Source: Acidimicrobiaceae bacterium | GTDB taxonomy: Bacteria; Actinomycetota; Acidimicrobiia; Acidimicrobiales; Ilumatobacteraceae | Length of the DNA: 64,000 bases | NCBI GenBank assembly: GCA_016722025.1 | Contig: JADKGZ010000003.1 | Span: forward strand, 62,001-126,000 | Direction of reading: 5' to 3' | Shown: piece after piece, positions 43,306-51,525 of the stretch | Layout: each line of letters opens with the position of its first letter | How positions within the stretch are numbered: position 1 is the first letter of the stretch | Notes under the pieces: generated by a model | Databases searched by the model: none | The model's input: only the letters and a program-made list of their open reading frames with translations | What the model was told of the DNA's origin: nothing | Translations under genes and position numbers: made by a program

Positions 43306-43860
43306 ATGCCTCGTGTAGAGCTCCTCGATGCCGAGACGGCCCCGCTGTCGGCGCAGCAGTACTTCTCGGGCGGCGATCCGGGCCCCATCGTGGCCGCACT
43401 GGCCACCGTGCCCGAGCTGCTGGGCCCGGCTCTCGGTTTCGTCGGGCCGGCACTCGGCGCCGGCGCCGTGGGCGTGCGCATCAAGGAGTTCGCGATCCTG
43501 CGCACATCGGCGCTGCAAGGGTGCAGCTACTGCATCAACGCGCACACCACGGTGTCGCTCGATGTCGGCCTCACCGGCCACGAGGTGCGTGCACTGCGCG
43601 GCGAGACGGCGCTCGAAGAGGCGTTCGTGCTGGCGGCCGAACGAGCGATGATCGGCTGGATCGACGCCCTGGCGGGTGCCACCGGCGCGATCCCCGACGA
43701 TGTGTGGGCCGAGGCTCGCGCTCACTGGGCCGAGCACGAACTGGTCGAGGTGGCCGTCACCGTCGGTGCCACCATGTTCCTCAACCGATTCGCCACCGGT
43801 CTCCAACTCCCCACCTCGCCCCAGGTGCTCGAACGGCTCACCGCCGAAGGGCTGTCATGA
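43306..43860 (+). CDS. Carboxymuconolactone decarboxylase/AhpD-like protein
   Basis: A 184-residue helical protein with the AhpD-type redox motif CSYCINAHT near 70-78 (CxxC followed by His), preceded by the proton-relay Glu in RIKEFAILRTSALQG. These proteins act as thiol-dependent hydroperoxidases or as decarboxylases. The last bases overlap the radical SAM gene (ATGA), so the two products are made together and may share a pathway. Confidence 0.8.
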   Translation: MPRVELLDAETAPLSAQQYFSGGDPGPIVAALATVPELLGPALGFVGPALGAGAVGVRIKEFAILRTSALQGCSYCINAHTTVSLDVGLTGHEVRALRGETALEEAFVLAAERAMIGWIDALAGATGAIPDDVWAEARAHWAEHELVEVAVTVGATMFLNRFATGLQLPTSPQVLERLTAEGLS

Positions 43861-44699
43861 CCGCAGCGCAGGGCCCCATCGCCGATGCAGTGCGCGATGG
43901 CACCCTGCCCGGCCGCGTGTGGTTGTACTCCAACTACCACTGCAACCTTGCCTGCTCGTACTGCCTCACCGAGTCGTCGCCGCGTAGCGAACGACGCGAG
44001 CTCACCGCCGCGCAGATGATCGCCGTTGCCGAGCAGGCCAAGGAGCTCGGCTTCACCGCGCTGGGCATCACCGGCGGCGAGCCGTTCCTGCTGCCGTGGC
44101 TACCCGAAGCCGTGTTGGAGATGGTGCAGCACCTGCCGCTGGTGCTGCTCAACAACGGCACGCTGTTCGTGGGCGAGCGGCTGGAGCGCGCCGCCAAGCT
44201 GGCCCACCCGGGCATCGCACTGCAGATCTCCCTCGACTCACACCTTCCCGACATCAACGACATGGCCCGCGGGCCCGACAACTTCTCGAAGGTCGTCGAG
44301 TCGGTGCCGCGACTCCTCGAGCGCGGCGTGCAAGTACGCATCGCCACAACCACCGCCGGCCCGCTCGACAGCCCCGCGCTCGACCCGTTGAAGGCACTCG
44401 TGGCCTCGTGGGGAGTGCCTGCCGACGACCACATCGTGCGACCCATCGTTCGCCGCGGCCGCGCCGACGAGCGCGGCTTGGGTGTGCAAGCCATCGCCCG
44501 CGACATCCCCAGCGAACTGTGCATCACCGCCGACGGCGCCTTCTGGGGCAGCTTCGGTCCCACCGTGCGCAACGGCCGGCTCGACACCGACCTGCTGCTC
44601 ACGCGCACCATCCTGCCGCTGGCAGTTCCGGCCAACGCGTTGCTCGCTGCCATCGGCGGCATGCCGCAAGGAGCCGACGCCGCGCTCGGCATACGTTGA
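43857..44699 (+). CDS. Radical SAM protein
   Basis: A 280-residue radical SAM enzyme. The cluster motif CNLACSYC (CxxxCxxC) near residue 29 and the GGEP motif (GITGGEPFLLPW near 66) are both intact. The barrel continues with ISLDSHLPDIND. The C-terminal part (ELCITADGAFWGSFGP) resembles the place of a SPASM domain but has only one Cys, so no auxiliary cluster is expected. It is coupled by four-base overlap to the AhpD-like gene. The substrate is unknown; a peptide or small-molecule oxidation is possible. Confidence 0.8.
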   Translation: MTAAQGPIADAVRDGTLPGRVWLYSNYHCNLACSYCLTESSPRSERRELTAAQMIAVAEQAKELGFTALGITGGEPFLLPWLPEAVLEMVQHLPLVLLNNGTLFVGERLERAAKLAHPGIALQISLDSHLPDINDMARGPDNFSKVVESVPRLLERGVQVRIATTTAGPLDSPALDPLKALVASWGVPADDHIVRPIVRRGRADERGLGVQAIARDIPSELCITADGAFWGSFGPTVRNGRLDTDLLLTRTILPLAVPANALLAAIGGMPQGADAALGIR

Positions 44700-44743
44700 G
44701 CATGACCAGCACCGGAGCCGGTCGGCTCCACTCGGCGATCCGC

Positions 44744-45406
44744 TCAGAGAGCAGTAACGCGCGCTTCGGCAACACGCGCTTCGGCAAGGACCGCAGCCGC
44801 GACGGCGGCCAGCCGCCCACTGCGGCCGGACTCGGCCACCGCCACGAGGTCGGCATGCGTGTCGAGGTCGCGAGCGGTCGGCAGCAGGCGCACCCGGCGA
44901 CCGTGCAGGTGCAGCCGGCGCAGCTGGGAAAGCCCGGTGTGCGAGACGCTCATCGGCACGCCGTCGAACAAGTCGTGTGCCAGATCCACACTGGCGGCAC
45001 ACAGACCGATCATCCAGTAGCCACCATCGGTGGCCAACCCGATGGTGTCGACTCCCCGGTGCGCGGCGGCGATGGCATCGGCCAACGCGGCACCCACGTG
45101 TGGGGTCTCCATGCCGACGATCACACCTGGGCCGAGATCTTGGAAGCCGTTGCGCAAGCGTTCCTCCAGCCCATCGCCCCGCTGCGCCACGACGTCGAAC
45201 GTCGCCGGCATCCACGACTGAGGCTCGCCGTCGAGCAGCAGCACTCGGCGTGCCCCGGTGAGATCCGCCACGGCTTCGACCGCCAGCAGCGAGTCGAACA
45301 GCGCCGCGCCGGCCACACGCGCTGCTTGCTCCGCGGTGCACGGCGGGCACAACCGAGTCTTCACCTGGCCGGCAACCGGGGCTTTGGCGATGACGGTGAC
45401 GTGCAT
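44744..45406 (-). CDS. TIGR04282/DUF2064-family glycosyltransferase-like protein
   Basis: A 220-residue protein starting MHVTVIAKAPVAGQVKTRL, the nucleotide-binding signature of the family, with the later motifs GMETPHVG and LATDGGYWMIGL. Members are often paired with a GT2 glycosyltransferase, as here: the GT2 gene ends three bases before this start on the same strand. Probably takes part in nucleotide-sugar or glycolipid synthesis. The tail contains two copies of AEARV. Confidence 0.8.
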   Translation of the reverse strand: MHVTVIAKAPVAGQVKTRLCPPCTAEQAARVAGAALFDSLLAVEAVADLTGARRVLLLDGEPQSWMPATFDVVAQRGDGLEERLRNGFQDLGPGVIVGMETPHVGAALADAIAAAHRGVDTIGLATDGGYWMIGLCAASVDLAHDLFDGVPMSVSHTGLSQLRRLHLHGRRVRLLPTARDLDTHADLVAVAESGRSGRLAAVAAAVLAEARVAEARVTAL

Positions 45407-45409
45407 CGG

Positions 45410-46066
45410 TCAGCGATCCTCGTTGGCGCGCAACAGGCTGCCCATGTCGCGCACGGCGCCGATGGTGCCGCGCACCGTTCCCGTGACCTTCGAGCGGCCC
45501 TCGCGCTCGCGGTACTCGACGGGCACGTTGCGCACTCGCCACCCCGCTCCCTGAGCTCGAAGGACCATCTCCAACGGCCATCCGGAACGACGGTCGCGCA
45601 GGCCCAACGCCAGCAACCCTTCGCGGCGGGCCGCGCGCATGGGCCCGATGTCGGACAGGCGCAGGCCGGTACGCCGGCGCACCTCCATTGCCAGCACTCG
45701 ATTCGCCACCCGCGCATGCACCGGCCAGGCGCCGCGGCCGGCGATGCGCGCACCGAGCACGAGATCGGCTTCGTCGCGCAGCACGTAGCCGGCAACCAGC
45801 GGCAGCGCCAATGGGTCGAGCGAGGCATCGCAATCCATGAAGCAGACGATGTCGTCGGTCGCGGCTTGCAGGCCTGCCCAACAGGCCGAGCCGAAGCCGC
45901 GCACCGGTTCGCTGATCACGGTGGCACCCAGCTCGGCGGCGATGGCAGCGGTATGGTCGGTCGACCCGTTGTCCACCACGATGGCGCGGTAGCCGGCCGG
46001 CATCCGTCGCAGCACCCACGCCACGGCGGCCGCCTCGTTGAGCGCTGGAAGGATGACATCAGGCAT
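45410..46066 (-). CDS. Family 2 glycosyltransferase
   Basis: A 218-residue GT2 enzyme with GT-A fold: VILPALNEAAAV, VVDNGSTDHT, the metal-binding segment CFMDCDASLDP and the acceptor region SDIGPMRAARREGLLAL. There is no membrane helix at the C-terminus, unlike polyprenyl-phosphate mannosyltransferases, so it is probably soluble or peripheral. It forms a unit with the TIGR04282 gene and is divergent from the sugar epimerase gene. Confidence 0.85.
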   Translation of the reverse strand: MPDVILPALNEAAAVAWVLRRMPAGYRAIVVDNGSTDHTAAIAAELGATVISEPVRGFGSACWAGLQAATDDIVCFMDCDASLDPLALPLVAGYVLRDEADLVLGARIAGRGAWPVHARVANRVLAMEVRRRTGLRLSDIGPMRAARREGLLALGLRDRRSGWPLEMVLRAQGAGWRVRNVPVEYREREGRSKVTGTVRGTIGAVRDMGSLLRANEDR

Positions 46067-46098
46067 TGCGAACCTCACACATCGACGACGCAACCATT

Positions 46099-46158
46099 GA
46101 AGACGACGAACCTGAAGACGACGAACCTGAAGACGACGAACCTGGGGACGACGAACCT
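46099..46158 (+). repeat. Four 15-base tandem repeats in a divergent gap
   Basis: The unit GAAGACGACGAACCT occurs three times in a row (46099, 46114, 46129), then once with GGGG for GAAG (46144), and a partial copy follows. The array fills half of the gap between the glycosyltransferase and epimerase starts. It does not extend either gene. One frame could encode an acidic EDDEP repeat peptide, but without a credible start. Confidence 0.85.
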
Positions 46159-46184
46159 GGGGACAGCACCGTGAGCACCGCACC

Positions 46185-47312
46185 GTGAGCACTACACCGC
46201 GCACCGGCACGAGCAAGGTGTTGGTCACCGGCGGCGCCGGCTTCATCGGCTCGCACATCGTGGATGAGCTGATCGCGTTGGGCCACGAGGTGGTGGTGGT
46301 CGACGACCTCGACCCGGCGGCTCATCAGGGCATGCCGGCGGGGCTGAACCCACTCGCTCACTACGTGTGGCACGACGTGCGCGACCAGACGGTGTGGCCC
46401 ACGCTGCTGCGCGGCGTGGATGCCGTGTGCCACCAGGCCGCCAAGGTGGGCCTGGGTGTCGACTTCGCCGACGTCGCCGCCTACGTGAGCCGAAACGACC
46501 TGGGCACGGCGGTGCTCCTGCACGCGCTGCACGACATCGCCTTCGCCGGTCGGCTGGTGCTGGCCTCGAGCATGGTGGTGTACGGCGAGGGACGGTACCG
46601 ATGCCCCGAGCACGGCGTGGTGCGGCCCGGGCCGCGCCTGCAAGCCCACCTGGAGGCGGGCCAATACGAGCCGCCGTGCCCAGCATGCGGCGGACAGCTG
46701 ATTGCCGAGGCCGTGCCGGAGGACCACTGGCTCGACCCGCGCAACGTGTACGCCACCACCAAGCTGGCGCAGGAGGGACTGTGCACGGCCTACGAACGCG
46801 AGCACCCCGGCAGCACCGTGACTGCACTGCGCTACCACAACGTGTACGGCCCGCGCATGCCACGCGACACCCCATACGCGGGCGTGGCCAGCCTGTTCCG
46901 CAGCTCGTACGAACGCGGTGAAGGCCCACGCGTGTTCGAGGACGGCGGGCAACGACGCGACTTCGTCCATGTGTCGGATGTCGCGCACGCGAACGTGTTG
47001 GCGCTCACCAACGAGCAACCGGCTGCCGGCGCGTTCAACGTGTGCTCCGGCACCCCGCGCACGATCCTCGACATGGCGGGAGCGCTGCGACCCGACGGAG
47101 CACCGGCGCCACGCGTCGTGGGCGGCTATCGCCTCGGCGACATCCGCCACGTGTTCGCCAACCCAGAGCGCGCAGCTGCCCGTCTGGGCTTTCGCGCAGC
47201 TGTCACGTTCGAGGACGGCATGCGCCAGTTCGCCACCGGCGCGCTGCGCAGTGTCGCCGGGCCTCGGCCCGACGAACTGACCCGCGGCACCATGACCGCA
47301 CGTGCCGACTGA
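46185..47312 (+). CDS. NAD-dependent sugar-nucleotide epimerase/dehydratase
   Basis: A 375-residue extended SDR enzyme. The dinucleotide-binding motif TGGAGFIGSH lies near 15-24, the catalytic Ser region VLASSMVVYGEG near 125, and the Tyr-Lys pair in VYATTKLAQ near 190-198. A four-cysteine insertion (RCPEH ... PPCPACGG) looks like a small zinc knuckle and is typical of one actinobacterial subgroup. It presumably makes an activated sugar for the nearby transferases. GTG 46185 is the best start; GTG 46171 is out of frame. Confidence 0.85.
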   Translation: MSTTPRTGTSKVLVTGGAGFIGSHIVDELIALGHEVVVVDDLDPAAHQGMPAGLNPLAHYVWHDVRDQTVWPTLLRGVDAVCHQAAKVGLGVDFADVAAYVSRNDLGTAVLLHALHDIAFAGRLVLASSMVVYGEGRYRCPEHGVVRPGPRLQAHLEAGQYEPPCPACGGQLIAEAVPEDHWLDPRNVYATTKLAQEGLCTAYEREHPGSTVTALRYHNVYGPRMPRDTPYAGVASLFRSSYERGEGPRVFEDGGQRRDFVHVSDVAHANVLALTNEQPAAGAFNVCSGTPRTILDMAGALRPDGAPAPRVVGGYRLGDIRHVFANPERAAARLGFRAAVTFEDGMRQFATGALRSVAGPRPDELTRGTMTARAD

Positions 47313-47337
47313 GAGCCGGTTCACCACGTCGACACCG

Positions 47338-48669
47338 TCACCACTTCGACACCAGGGCGGCCTGCAGCACGATTGCACACGTCGCCTGCACGGCGACGGC
47401 ACCAGCGCCCGACCACCGACGCCGACGGGAGACCAGCGCCGCCCCGGCGAGGGCGAGCCATGGGTAGAAGATCAACCAGATTCGCTCGACCTCGCCCTTC
47501 GTGTAGGTGGACAGGTGCGATGCGGTGAGCGCAACTGTTGCTCCACCCACCAGCAACCACATCCGCCGACTGCGCAGCGTGCCCATGCCCAGCACGGTCA
47601 CCGGGCCCAGCGCGAACAGTGCGGCGCCGAGGTTGCCGATCGCGAAGTAGCTCCACCGACGAAAGCCGGCGGAGCCCGCGTGGTACTGCTCTCGGGTCGC
47701 ATCCACGCCATCGAGCCACCAGAAGCCGGCGATCCAGAACGCGGCCACCACCGCAAGACCGGCAGCGACGCCGGCCATCACCACCAACCAGGCGCCACGC
47801 TCGCGTCGCACCAGCGCCGCCAGCAGCAGCACCGCAGGAATCACGAGCAGCATCGCGCCGAGATACGTGAGGAACAAGAGGCATCCCAGCAGCAGGCCGG
47901 CCGCAATGCCGAACCACGCTGCACGCGTCCCATCGCGGTTCGCTCCTTCCGCGACCAGCGCAACGCCGAGCGCTCCGACCGCCGCGAACACAGCATCGCC
48001 CGACGTCACCATCCACACCGCATACGGCGCGACGATCAGCAATGGCGCCGCCCGACGCATCCATTCGTCGCCTGCGACCGCCCGCACGGTGAGAAGCACC
48101 GCGACCGCCGTTGCACCGGTTGCCAGCAACGACAAGCCCACCACCGGCCACACGCCGTGCAGGCCGACTGCCTCGAGGAACTTGAGCACGAGCACGAACC
48201 CCGGCGGATGGCCACGCACGTGAACCGAGTAGCGATCGAGCTGCTCGACGAAGGTGCGTACGAACTCGCCGGCGGGTGGAGCCGTGCTCAGGTTTGCCCA
48301 GTACTCCGTGGGGTGCTCGGCGCCGTAGCGCAAACCGTCGGCCCCGTCGGTCAATGCCAGCAGCGCCGCGAACAACGCAGCACCGACGCCTGTCGCGAGC
48401 AGCACCCATCGTTGACGCGCCCGCCACCACCACCCGAGCCGGCAGCTGATCGCCAGCGCGGCCGCCAGCACGCCGGCACCGACCAGGCCCCAGCCGAAGC
48501 GCCACACCCAACCGTCGATCTCATCGCGCCCCACCAGTGGTGCGGCACCGAGGTTGACGCGGGTGTTGGTTCGCTGCTCGGCCCGACCCTCGACCATGCT
48601 CCACCACACCACGGCGGCGCCGGTAGCGAGCAACGCGGCCGGCAGCAGCCGACGACGCCAGCGGGTCAT
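47338..48669 (-). CDS. Polytopic membrane protein, GT-C glycosyltransferase-like
   Basis: A 443-residue protein with about ten membrane helices. After the first helix comes a periplasmic loop with charged residues, and after the third the segment YSVHVRGHPPGFVLVLKFLE. Such loops carry the catalytic Asp/Glu and lipid-phosphate contacts in GT-C enzymes. This suggests a lipid-sugar transferase for wall or exported glycans. The ATG overlaps the stop of the DoxX-like gene. Family fit is approximate. Confidence 0.65.
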   Translation of the reverse strand: MTRWRRRLLPAALLATGAAVVWWSMVEGRAEQRTNTRVNLGAAPLVGRDEIDGWVWRFGWGLVGAGVLAAALAISCRLGWWWRARQRWVLLATGVGAALFAALLALTDGADGLRYGAEHPTEYWANLSTAPPAGEFVRTFVEQLDRYSVHVRGHPPGFVLVLKFLEAVGLHGVWPVVGLSLLATGATAVAVLLTVRAVAGDEWMRRAAPLLIVAPYAVWMVTSGDAVFAAVGALGVALVAEGANRDGTRAAWFGIAAGLLLGCLLFLTYLGAMLLVIPAVLLLAALVRRERGAWLVVMAGVAAGLAVVAAFWIAGFWWLDGVDATREQYHAGSAGFRRWSYFAIGNLGAALFALGPVTVLGMGTLRSRRMWLLVGGATVALTASHLSTYTKGEVERIWLIFYPWLALAGAALVSRRRRWSGAGAVAVQATCAIVLQAALVSKW

Positions 48670-49643
48670 TCAGCCAACGTTGCGGCAACCGGCGAGTGGC
48701 TCGCCGCTGCTGCGTCGACCTGCACCGAGCCGGCACCCAGCACGCGCCGGGCGAACAACGCCGACGCCACTGCAAGGCCACCCCAGAACGCCATGTTGGT
48801 GCCTGTCGATACCTTCTGCACCGCGCCATCGTCGCGCATGTAGTCGAACGTCTGCTGGAAGAGGACGGCGACGGCGAGAGCGGCGAAGCCTGCCGCAGCC
48901 ACGTATGCCAGCACGGCCTTGCGGCTTCCCGCGATGAGCAGCACCCCGCAGGCGACGGTGAGCAGCGCCCACAGCGGGTTGAAGAACAGGAACTTCAGCT
49001 CCCACCGTCGGGTGACGCCACCGTCCGCGTTGGCGAACCCGGCATCGCTGCCCAGCAGCGCGGCCGCCTTGCCGGTGAAGTCGATCGAGCGCGCCACGAA
49101 CAGCCCGAGCGCCCCGACCACGACGGCCACGATGCCGGTGGAACGCATCGCTCGGCCGGATCGCGCGGGCGCGCCGGCGAGCACCCCGTCGACGCCGAGA
49201 TGATCGCCCGACGGCACCGCCCACAACAACAGGTGCAGCCCGATCATGAGCAGGTACGACCAGGCCCACTCGTCGGCCCTCGGGTAGTAGAGCACCGAGA
49301 GACCGATCGGCATCGCCATCGCGGCACCGGCGAGCGCGACGAGGCGCGAGCGGTACCCGATGAGCAGCAGGGCGGCAACCACCGCCTCGCTGATGAGCGT
49401 GAACCAGCCGAAGAGCTGGAAGTTGGGCAGCACCAGCTCGCGCAGCGCCCATCGATACGGCGCGAGTGGAGCGTTGTCGGCACCTGCCGCAACGTACTTG
49501 TAGAAGCCCCCGCCGTTGGCCTCGCCGAAGTCGGTGGGCACCTTCCAGTGCAGGTTGGCCAACCACATCAACCCCGCGAGGATGCGCACGCCGCCGATGG
49601 TGAAACCCTGCGCCCTCACCACCATCTCTGCACGAGTCGTCAT
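48666..49643 (-). CDS. DoxX-like membrane protein
   Basis: A 325-residue membrane protein with seven to eight helices. The N-terminal half has the DoxX/DoxD pattern (GGVRILAGLMWLANLHWKVP; LISEAVVAALLLIGYRSRLV; LGLSVLYYP-like IGLSVLYYPRADEWAWSYLL). ATG 49643 is preferred to 49676, though neither has a strong ribosome-binding site. Coupled to the GT-C-like gene by ATGA. DoxX proteins relate to quinone or thiol redox at the membrane; its exact role here is unknown. Confidence 0.65.
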   Translation of the reverse strand: MTTRAEMVVRAQGFTIGGVRILAGLMWLANLHWKVPTDFGEANGGGFYKYVAAGADNAPLAPYRWALRELVLPNFQLFGWFTLISEAVVAALLLIGYRSRLVALAGAAMAMPIGLSVLYYPRADEWAWSYLLMIGLHLLLWAVPSGDHLGVDGVLAGAPARSGRAMRSTGIVAVVVGALGLFVARSIDFTGKAAALLGSDAGFANADGGVTRRWELKFLFFNPLWALLTVACGVLLIAGSRKAVLAYVAAAGFAALAVAVLFQQTFDYMRDDGAVQKVSTGTNMAFWGGLAVASALFARRVLGAGSVQVDAAAASHSPVAATLAE

Positions 49644-49746
49644 GGCGATCAGCATTGCAGCGCGCTTCGCGTGCACCGCTCAGTTTCGGGAAAGTTTCGT
49701 GCTTCCCAATCGCCGCCGACGCGGATGCCACCTACCATCCTGGGCC

Positions 49747-50614
49747 ATGGAAGGACCGGCAACCTGGGGCAAACGGGATCAGGGCGGGTTGCAGGCGGCG
49801 ATCGACGAGCTACCCACGTTCCTGAGCGCGACCGTGTTGCACCTCGGGCATGACGACCCATCGCTGCTTGCCATGCTCACCGGTGAACACAGCTGCGTTG
49901 CACACGTGTCGGAGGCGGAGGTCATCAACCTCCAGATGGAGCGTCGGTACGACCTGGTCGTCATCGGCACAACCCTCCTCGCGAGCGACGACGGGCATCG
50001 GCGCGGTCATGCATGCAGCGATGCAGCACGTCGACCGCGGCGGTCACCTGGTCATCATCCACCAGCACACCCAACCCGCGCTCGGCGACGGGTTTCGAGC
50101 CGACGATCTGCACCTGCTCGGCTGCTATCCGGTCGGCACCATGCACTTGTCGCTGTATCGACGCGGCGACCGCCTCACCGTGCACGATCTGCTGTTCGAA
50201 GCACGCGCGACGATTCGCCGCCTCACGGCCAACCAACTGCACGACCGAATGCAGTCGGCCGATCCTCCGCTGGTGCTCGACACGCGCACGCACACCGACC
50301 GCGGGCGCTTCGGTGTCATCCCGGGCTCGGTGCACGTGCCGCGCACAGTGGTCGAGTGGCATCTCGATCCGGCCAACGGCTACTTGCACCCGGAGATGCG
50401 ATCGTTCGACCAAGCGCTCGTGCTGGTGTGCAACGGTGGGTACAGCTCGTCACTGGCCGCCGCCAACCTCGTGCGCATCGGGTTCACCGATGTCGCCGAC
50501 CTGATCGGTGGGCACACCGCCTGGTGCACCACCGGGCTGCCCGTCGTTCGCGCCGACCACTCGCATCTCGACACGCCTGCGTTCGACGAAATGAGCGTCA
50601 AGTACGAGCGATGA
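49747..50614 (+). CDS. Methyltransferase-like domain fused to rhodanese domain (single frameshift near 49993)
   Basis: From ATG 49747 the frame encodes MEGPATWGKRDQGGLQAAID and a Rossmann-like segment (RRYDLVVIGTTLLASDDG). One base too many in a GGG run near 49993 shifts the frame; in the next frame the protein goes on with IGAVMHAAMQHVDRGGHLVI, as in class I methyltransferase motif IV. After that comes a rhodanese domain (residues about 165-250) with catalytic Cys in LVCNGGYSSS. The corrected length is about 288 residues. It may be a sequencing error. The 3' end overlaps the convergent MTA phosphorylase gene by 17 bases. Confidence 0.7.
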
Positions 50615-51437
50615 GCTCGTCGTACGAGTGCTGCACCGCATGCACGATCAGCTCGCGAACACGAGCGACGTTGGCGTGCATCATCGCGAAGACGGCCTCC
50701 ATCGTGACCGGCTCGTGGCCGTCGACGCCGGCGTCGTAGTCGGTGACCAGCGCCACCGACGCGTAGCGAATGCCGAGCTCGGCTGCGAGTACGGCCTCCG
50801 GGTAGCCGGTCATGTTCACGACGTGCCACCCCATCGAACGGAACCATTCGCTCTCCGCGCGCGTGGAAAAGCGGGGGCCGTTGATCACCACCATCGTGCC
50901 GCCATCCACCACGTCGGCCCCGGTACGCCGACCGGCCAGCACCAAGTTGGCGCGCAACACTGGGTCGTAGGGGTCGGCGAAGCTCTGGTGGTGCACGGGG
51001 CCGCCGGTGCCGGGTTCGCCGGCCGGGCCGCCCACGTCGTGAAAGGTGTCGGGACGACCCCAGGTGCGATCCACCACCTGATCGATCACCAGCAACTGGC
51101 CAGGATGGATGTCGGGCTGCAAGGAGCCCACCGAGCAGGGAGTGACGATCGAACGAACGCCCATCGAGTGCATCGCCCACAGGTTGGCCCGGTAGGGCAC
51201 GCGGTGCGCAGCGAACTGGTGCTGGCGGCCGTGCCGCGCCATGAACGCCACGCGATTCCCTGCAACCGAGCCGACGACGACCGGCCCTGCCGGCCAGCCG
51301 TACGGGGTGTCGACCACATGCTCCTCGGCATCGTCGAGGAACTCGTAGAAGCCCGACCCGCCGAACACCCCCAACGGCACGCCCGGTGCGCCCGTCGCAG
51401 TCTCCGTCGGTTGATCTGTCGGTTGCGTTGCGGTCAT
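50598..51437 (-). CDS. mtnP: S-methyl-5'-thioadenosine phosphorylase
   Basis: A 279-residue purine phosphorylase of the MTAP type. Phosphate-binding GGSGFY near 29-34 and RHGRQHQFAAHRVPYRANLW near 68-87, the base-binding NMTGYPEAVLAAELGIRYAS near 196-215 and VTDYDAG are all visible. TDYDAG, with an acidic residue after Tyr, is usual for MTA-specific enzymes. It splits methylthioadenosine into adenine and methylthioribose 1-phosphate in methionine salvage. A 20-residue Thr/Gln-rich leader is unusual. Confidence 0.85.
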   Translation of the reverse strand: MTATQPTDQPTETATGAPGVPLGVFGGSGFYEFLDDAEEHVVDTPYGWPAGPVVVGSVAGNRVAFMARHGRQHQFAAHRVPYRANLWAMHSMGVRSIVTPCSVGSLQPDIHPGQLLVIDQVVDRTWGRPDTFHDVGGPAGEPGTGGPVHHQSFADPYDPVLRANLVLAGRRTGADVVDGGTMVVINGPRFSTRAESEWFRSMGWHVVNMTGYPEAVLAAELGIRYASVALVTDYDAGVDGHEPVTMEAVFAMMHANVARVRELIVHAVQHSYDELIART

Positions 51438-51525
51438 CGTGCGTTCATAGCACGACGAACGGTCGTACAGTCGCGGCGATGGCAACCGCGGCAGCGAAGG
51501 CACCCAGCACGTTCCTGGTGGCTGT

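Noticed and set aside
46066..46187. Small acidic EDDEP-repeat ORF upstream of the epimerase
   Set aside because: Only a TTG start without ribosome-binding site; the region is better explained as a non-coding tandem repeat.
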